Source: Acidimicrobiales bacterium
GTDB lineage: Bacteria; Actinomycetota; Acidimicrobiia; Acidimicrobiales; UBA8190
Direction: 5' to 3'
Assembly: GCA_030042575.1 (NCBI GenBank)
Contig: JASHZK010000106.1
Coordinates: 1-9,217 of the forward strand
Length of the DNA stretch: 9,217 nt
Below the pieces are notes generated by a model, which was not told where the DNA came from, did not search any database, and worked only from the letters and a program-made list of their open reading frames with translations. Shown here one piece after another: positions 6,637-9,217 of the stretch. Made by a program: the position numbers and the translations under genes. Position 1 is the first letter of the stretch. Each line of letters opens with the position of its first letter.

Positions 6637-7356
6637 ATGGCTCGTAAGTGTGCTGCAGAGTTGCTGGGGACCGCTCTCCTGGTCTTCTTCGCTGTCGGTG
6701 TGGCAACGTTGTCATTTGGATTCAAAGTCGATGGACGCAGTTTCTCCGCCGGAGTGGTGGCTACCGCCCTGGCCTTCGGCTTGACCCTTTTGGTCCTGGC
6801 CTACGTCCTGGGGCCGGTGTCGGGTTGCCACGTGAATCCGGCGGTGACCCTCGGTGCCCTCCTGGCAGGCCGGATGAGCATCACCGAAGCGGCGGGCTAC
6901 TGGCTGTCTCAGTTCGTCGGCGGCATCATCGGTGCTCTCGTGCTCTGGGGCATGTTCAGCACGTCGCCTCTCTACCATCGCTCGACGACGGGCTTGGGCA
7001 CCGACGGATGGGGGGCGGCCAGCCACATTCACATCGGCGCCGGCGGAGCATTCCTGGCTGAAGTGATCCTCACCGCCTTGTTCGTCTTCGTCGTACTGGG
7101 AGTCACCAGCAAGACGGCCAATGCGGCCACCGCCGGAGTCGTGATCGGACTGGCACTCACCGCTGTGCACCTCATAGGCATTCCCATCACGGGAACGTCG
7201 GTGAACCCGGCCCGCAGCCTCGGTCCGGCACTGCTCGTCGGGGGCACCGCTCTTCGTCAGGTGTGGCTGTTCATCGTCGCCCCGCTGGTGGGTGGGGCCT
7301 TGGCGGCCGGCCTGCACCGTCTCCTCTTGACTTCTGCGGAGCCGGCTCCCGCTTGA
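6637..7356 (+). CDS. aqpZ: Aquaporin Z-type water channel (MIP family)
   Basis: Integral inner-membrane channel of 239 residues, close to the usual 230 for AqpZ, carrying water passively across the cytoplasmic membrane. The two half-helix NPA motifs are intact: HVNPAVT (N67-A69) and SVNPARS (N190-A192). The constriction residues of water-selective members are all present: F47, H178, T187 and R193, at the spacing relative to the NPA motifs expected from E. coli AqpZ. Glycerol facilitators differ at these positions. Six hydrophobic segments can be traced, beginning with AAELLGTALLVFF, and the cytoplasmic tail is short. ATG 6637 is chosen because AAAGGGG lies five bases upstream. The open frame extends to 6466, but that extension is polar, proline-rich and unlike a MIP N-terminus. 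The gene is transcribed against its neighbours and converges on the small secreted protein gene. Confidence 0.95.
   Translation: MARKCAAELLGTALLVFFAVGVATLSFGFKVDGRSFSAGVVATALAFGLTLLVLAYVLGPVSGCHVNPAVTLGALLAGRMSITEAAGYWLSQFVGGIIGALVLWGMFSTSPLYHRSTTGLGTDGWGAASHIHIGAGGAFLAEVILTALFVFVVLGVTSKTANAATAGVVIGLALTAVHLIGIPITGTSVNPARSLGPALLVGGTALRQVWLFIVAPLVGGALAAGLHRLLLTSAEPAPA
7338..7349. other. 12-bp perfect palindrome at the end of the aquaporin gene
   Basis: GGAGCCGGCTCC lies in the last codons of the aquaporin gene, just before the convergent junction (stops at 7356 and 7364). With flanking GC/GC pairs it could form a hairpin on either strand, but there is no T tract. A bidirectional terminator role is possible but weakly supported. 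Confidence 0.25.
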
Positions 7357-7363
7357 GCAGGGA

Positions 7364-7768
7364 CTACACGACTGGTGCCAAGGCCCACACGAGCCGGAGG
7401 TGATCGACCTCCCCCGCCTTCAGCGTGACGTTCTTCGGCTTGGTGCACAGGGGTTGGCTCCCATCCGAGGAGGGGCCGCACCCGATCACCGTGTACGTAC
7501 CTGGTCCGAGGGGGATGCGGAAGTGGCCCGACGAGCCGACCTTCTTCTCCAGGGCCAGCGGCACGTTGGCGAACTCCACCTCGACCGAGCCCGAGGTCCG
7601 GTGGAACCCACCGGGGGCCGGACCACCTTCGTAACCCAACACGCCGACCAAGGCCGACTTCCCCGCAGCGGAACCGCTGGTGCCGGCCAGGGCCGGGGCC
7701 GCTGGCAGCCCCAGAACGGCCACCCCACCCATGGAAACGGCCATCGCCAAAGCCCACTTCCGTGACAT
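7364..7768 (-). CDS. Small secreted protein with a carboxypeptidase-regulatory-like (transthyretin-type) appearance
   Basis: Protein of 134 residues, starting at ATG 7768-7766 with GGGGGG five bases upstream (7779-7774). The frame extends upstream to 7834, but that part lacks a site. Residues 1-28 are a Sec signal peptide (LPAAPALA-GTSGS) with no lipobox Cys. The mature part is one small beta domain: ALVGVLGYEGG, SVEVEFANVPLALEKKVG, then SSGHFRIPLGPGTYTVIGCG and KNVTLKAGEVDHLRLVW. The G-x-F-x-[IL]-x-L-x-PGTYTV pattern is the hallmark strand pair of carboxypeptidase-regulatory-like or prealbumin-like folds. C97 and C108 probably form a disulfide. It follows the propeller gene by 111 bases on the same strand and may be cotranscribed. 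No specific function can be assigned; an extracellular binding or structural accessory role is inference. Confidence 0.75.
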   Translation of the reverse strand: MSRKWALAMAVSMGGVAVLGLPAAPALAGTSGSAAGKSALVGVLGYEGGPAPGGFHRTSGSVEVEFANVPLALEKKVGSSGHFRIPLGPGTYTVIGCGPSSDGSQPLCTKPKNVTLKAGEVDHLRLVWALAPVV

Positions 7769-7847
7769 GCCTGCCCCCCAGTTCTTCCCTGGCGCTCCTG
7801 TCCGAGCCCAGATGGTCGTCATGCTCACCAGCACGGTCCGTGGGTAG

Positions 7848-7862
7848 CCGCCGGCCCGGCGG
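7848..7862 (-). terminator. GC-rich inverted repeat after the propeller gene (weak or attenuating terminator)
   Basis: A perfect 7-bp inverted repeat around one base (CCGCC...GGCGG outer arms) lies 18 bases past the propeller stop. A second small repeat, CACGG-a-CCGTG, follows at 7842-7832. No T run follows either, so a complete intrinsic terminator is not shown. Partial attenuation before the small-protein gene, or mRNA processing, is possible. Confidence 0.3.
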
Positions 7863-7879
7863 TTGACTGCTCTCCGAGG

Positions 7880-9085
7880 TCAGTACGACTCGATGAGGGT
7901 CCGCCAGTCGAAGTCGGAGTCTGTGTAGTAGCCCACGGCCTGGCACGAGGTGGACGAGATGGACGAGAGACATGCCACCCCGGTGAGGCCGTTGTTGGAG
8001 GTCCCCTTGTCGGGGGTGGAGGTGACGGTCCAGCTGCTGCCGTTCCAGGACTCGACAAGGGTCTGATCGGCGTCGGCTGTCGTGCTGTCGTAGCGGCCCA
8101 CGGCCACGCACGAGGTGGACGAGGTGCACGACACCCCGGAGAGGAAGTTGCTACCCGTTCCTTTGCTGTTGGTGGATCCCGACCACGTGCTGCCGTTCCA
8201 GGACTCGATGAGGTTCCCGTAAACGTTGCTCGCGTTCTCGTAGTTGCCTACGGCCACGCACGAGGTGGACGAGGTGCATGACACCGAGGAGAGCTCGTTG
8301 TCGGAGCTCCCGTGGTTGGTGCTCTTGGACACCGACCAGGTGCTGCCGTTCCAGGACTCGATGAGGGTCCTGTCGACGTCGCTTCCGTCTTCGTAGTAGC
8401 CCACGGCCACGCACGAGGTGGACGAGGAGCATGACACCCAGGAGAGCTCGTTGTCGGAGCTCCCGTGGTCGGCACTCTTGGCGACCGACCAGGTGCTGCC
8501 GTTCCAGGACTCGATGAGGGTCCTGGTGAGGTGACTGGTCTTGTAATACCAGCCCACGGCCTGGCACGAGGTGGACGAGAAACACGACACGCCGGAGAGG
8601 ATGGCGGCGCTCCCCTCGTCGGGACTCGCGGACATCGACCACTTGCTGCCGTTCCAGGATTCGATGAGGGTCTGCGAGGCGTCGACGTCGTCGTCGCCCA
8701 CGGCCTGACACCAGGTGGTCGAGACACACGACACGCCGTAGAGGATGCTGTAGGAGGTCCCGTCGTTGGGGCTCTTGGGGATCGACCAGGTGCTGCCGTT
8801 CCAGGACTCGACGAGGGTGGCCTCGGCGCCCGTCGTTGTGTCGTAGTAACCGCCCACGGCCTGGCAAGAGGTGGACGAGAAACACGACACTCCGGAGAGC
8901 TCGTTGGTGGAGCTCCCTTTGTTGCGGCTCGTGGAGATGGTCCAGGCAGATTTGGCCCACGCCGGTGCGCCTACAGCGAGGGAGCCGAGACAGGCCGATG
9001 CGAGCAGACCTACGGCGATGAGCAGCCGAACAGGAGACAGCAAGCGAACCGACAGCACCTCGTTCGCACGACCCGCCCCCCTCAT
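7880..9085 (-). CDS. Secreted seven-repeat protein, probable disulfide-rich beta-propeller
   Basis: Protein of 401 residues from ATG 9085-9083. Residues 1-44 are a Sec signal peptide (LLIAVGLLASACLGSLAVGAPAWA-KS). The mature chain consists only of seven repeats, starting at residues 45, 98, 147, 197, 248, 299 and 350, each near 51 residues: S-x-W-[ST]-x, then L-x-x-V-[SA]-C-x5-C-[QV]-AVG, then a variable acidic loop, then TL[IV]ESWNG. Seven units, an opening half-unit beginning with the W strand, and a last unit ending TLIESY where the others continue with WNG fit a beta-propeller closed by joining the two ends. Fourteen cysteines form one pair per unit. Repeats of this style occur in secreted actinobacterial proteins of unknown role. 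There is no catalytic motif, anchor or sorting signal; ligand binding is inference. The start is uncertain: ATG would be nearly leaderless from the predicted promoter, while GTG 9058 is an in-frame alternative that keeps the signal core. Confidence 0.85.
   Translation of the reverse strand: MRGAGRANEVLSVRLLSPVRLLIAVGLLASACLGSLAVGAPAWAKSAWTISTSRNKGSSTNELSGVSCFSSTSCQAVGGYYDTTTGAEATLVESWNGSTWSIPKSPNDGTSYSILYGVSCVSTTWCQAVGDDDVDASQTLIESWNGSKWSMSASPDEGSAAILSGVSCFSSTSCQAVGWYYKTSHLTRTLIESWNGSTWSVAKSADHGSSDNELSWVSCSSSTSCVAVGYYEDGSDVDRTLIESWNGSTWSVSKSTNHGSSDNELSSVSCTSSTSCVAVGNYENASNVYGNLIESWNGSTWSGSTNSKGTGSNFLSGVSCTSSTSCVAVGRYDSTTADADQTLVESWNGSSWTVTSTPDKGTSNNGLTGVACLSSISSTSCQAVGYYTDSDFDWRTLIESY
7883..8953 (-). 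repeat. Seven tandem blade repeats (about 153 bp each)
   Basis: The units are 49-53 codons long. The most conserved DNA is the stretch encoding ESWNGSTW and the stretch encoding SCxSSTSCxAVG. Units 4 and 5 are closest: 8281-8372 matches 8434-8525 at 86 of 92 bases, an offset of exactly 153 bases, pointing to recent duplication or gene conversion. The other units differ mainly in the loop after AVG. Confidence 0.9.
7951..7968 (-). repeat. 9-bp direct duplication inside the last blade
   Basis: TGGACGAGA (plus strand) is present twice back to back. This inserts three residues (an SSI/SST-type duplication) between the two cysteines of blade 7. The spacing becomes C-x8-C instead of the C-x5-C of blades 1-6, in frame. 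Confidence 0.8.
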
Positions 9086-9092
9086 AGCTGTT

Positions 9093-9138
9093 CGTTGTTT
9101 AACACGCTCGTATCCCTGGGTCAACGTAAGGATTGATG
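9093..9138 (-). promoter_or_regulatory. Putative promoter block of the propeller gene (copy 2 of the shared 46-bp element)
   Basis: On the minus strand it runs from CATCAATC (9138-9131) to CAACG (9097-9093). The core is TTGACC (9124-9119), a 17-base spacer, and an extended -10, TGT-TAAACA (TAAACA at 9101-9096). It is 35 of 46 identical, without gaps, to 506-461. The predicted start near 9089 lies only about four bases before ATG 9085, implying a nearly leaderless mRNA. Confidence 0.65.
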
Positions 9139-9217
9139 ATCGGCCGTAGGCAAGTAACCGTCTCAGTCGGGGACAGGGTGCGGACTGGTTCTGGTTCCAA
9201 CCCACGCAGCAGCAGTT
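9139..9217. other. Right-edge flank, unassigned
   Basis: No recognisable gene, RNA or repeat is seen. A minus-strand frame ending at TGA near 9163 could be the tail of an upstream gene, but only 17 codons are visible and nothing supports it. Confidence 0.3.

Noticed and set aside
7769..7834. Longer start for the small secreted protein (up to 7834)
   Set aside because: The 22 added residues would put a non-signal stretch ahead of a complete signal peptide. The GGGGGG site directly precedes ATG 7768.
7883..8953. CRISPR-like or satellite tandem repeat array
   Set aside because: The period of about 153 bp is a multiple of three, the frame is open across all units, and the variation is protein-like. 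These are coding repeats.
525..9085. Lipoprotein, sortase-anchor or outer-membrane autotransporter assignment for the secreted proteins
   Set aside because: There is no lipobox Cys after the signal peptides, no LPXTG-like tail and no C-terminal beta-barrel. The similarity to autotransporters is confined to the passenger-type strand repeats.

Overview
The window is about two-thirds G+C. It reads as an actinobacterial chromosome segment, and the style of its secreted repeat proteins suggests a soil-type lineage such as Acidimicrobiia or a relative; that placement is inference from protein style and codon use only. Starts are a mix of ATG and GTG, and most have purine-rich GGGG-type ribosome binding sites.

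Layout, left to right. (1) 1-421, minus: the N-terminal end of a secreted Calx-beta protein that runs off the left edge. (2) 525-3386 and 3451-6378, minus: two large tandem paralogues of 953 and 975 residues. Each has a signal peptide, a long Gly/Thr/Asn-rich beta-strand repeat region (probably a beta-helix or solenoid), two Ig-like domains and a C-terminal putative-Ig (cadherin-like) domain. (3) 6637-7356, plus: a complete AqpZ-type water channel, divergent from the large pair. (4) 7364-7768, minus: a small secreted protein with a transthyretin or carboxypeptidase-regulatory-like appearance, convergent with the aquaporin gene at a 7-base gap. (5) 7880-9085, minus: a secreted protein made of seven about 51-residue repeats, read here as a seven-bladed beta-propeller with one cysteine pair per blade. 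(6) 9139-9217: upstream flank in which nothing could be assigned.

Five of the six genes encode exported proteins with Sec-type signal peptides and no lipobox, transmembrane anchor or sorting signal. This is a surface or secretome locus, probably concerned with adhesion, matrix or extracellular binding. The transcription units are probably 6378->525 (the paralogue pair) and 9085->7364 (propeller plus small protein).

The strongest non-coding signal is a 46-bp block found upstream of both the Calx-beta gene (461-506) and the propeller gene (9093-9138). It is 35/46 identical and carries a xTGACC / 17-bp / TGyTAArCA promoter-like core. A weaker relative of its downstream half lies before the paralogue pair (around 6490-6512). 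This suggests that three separately transcribed secreted-protein units are co-regulated, with the aquaporin gene outside the set. No mobile element, CRISPR array, tRNA or rRNA was seen.
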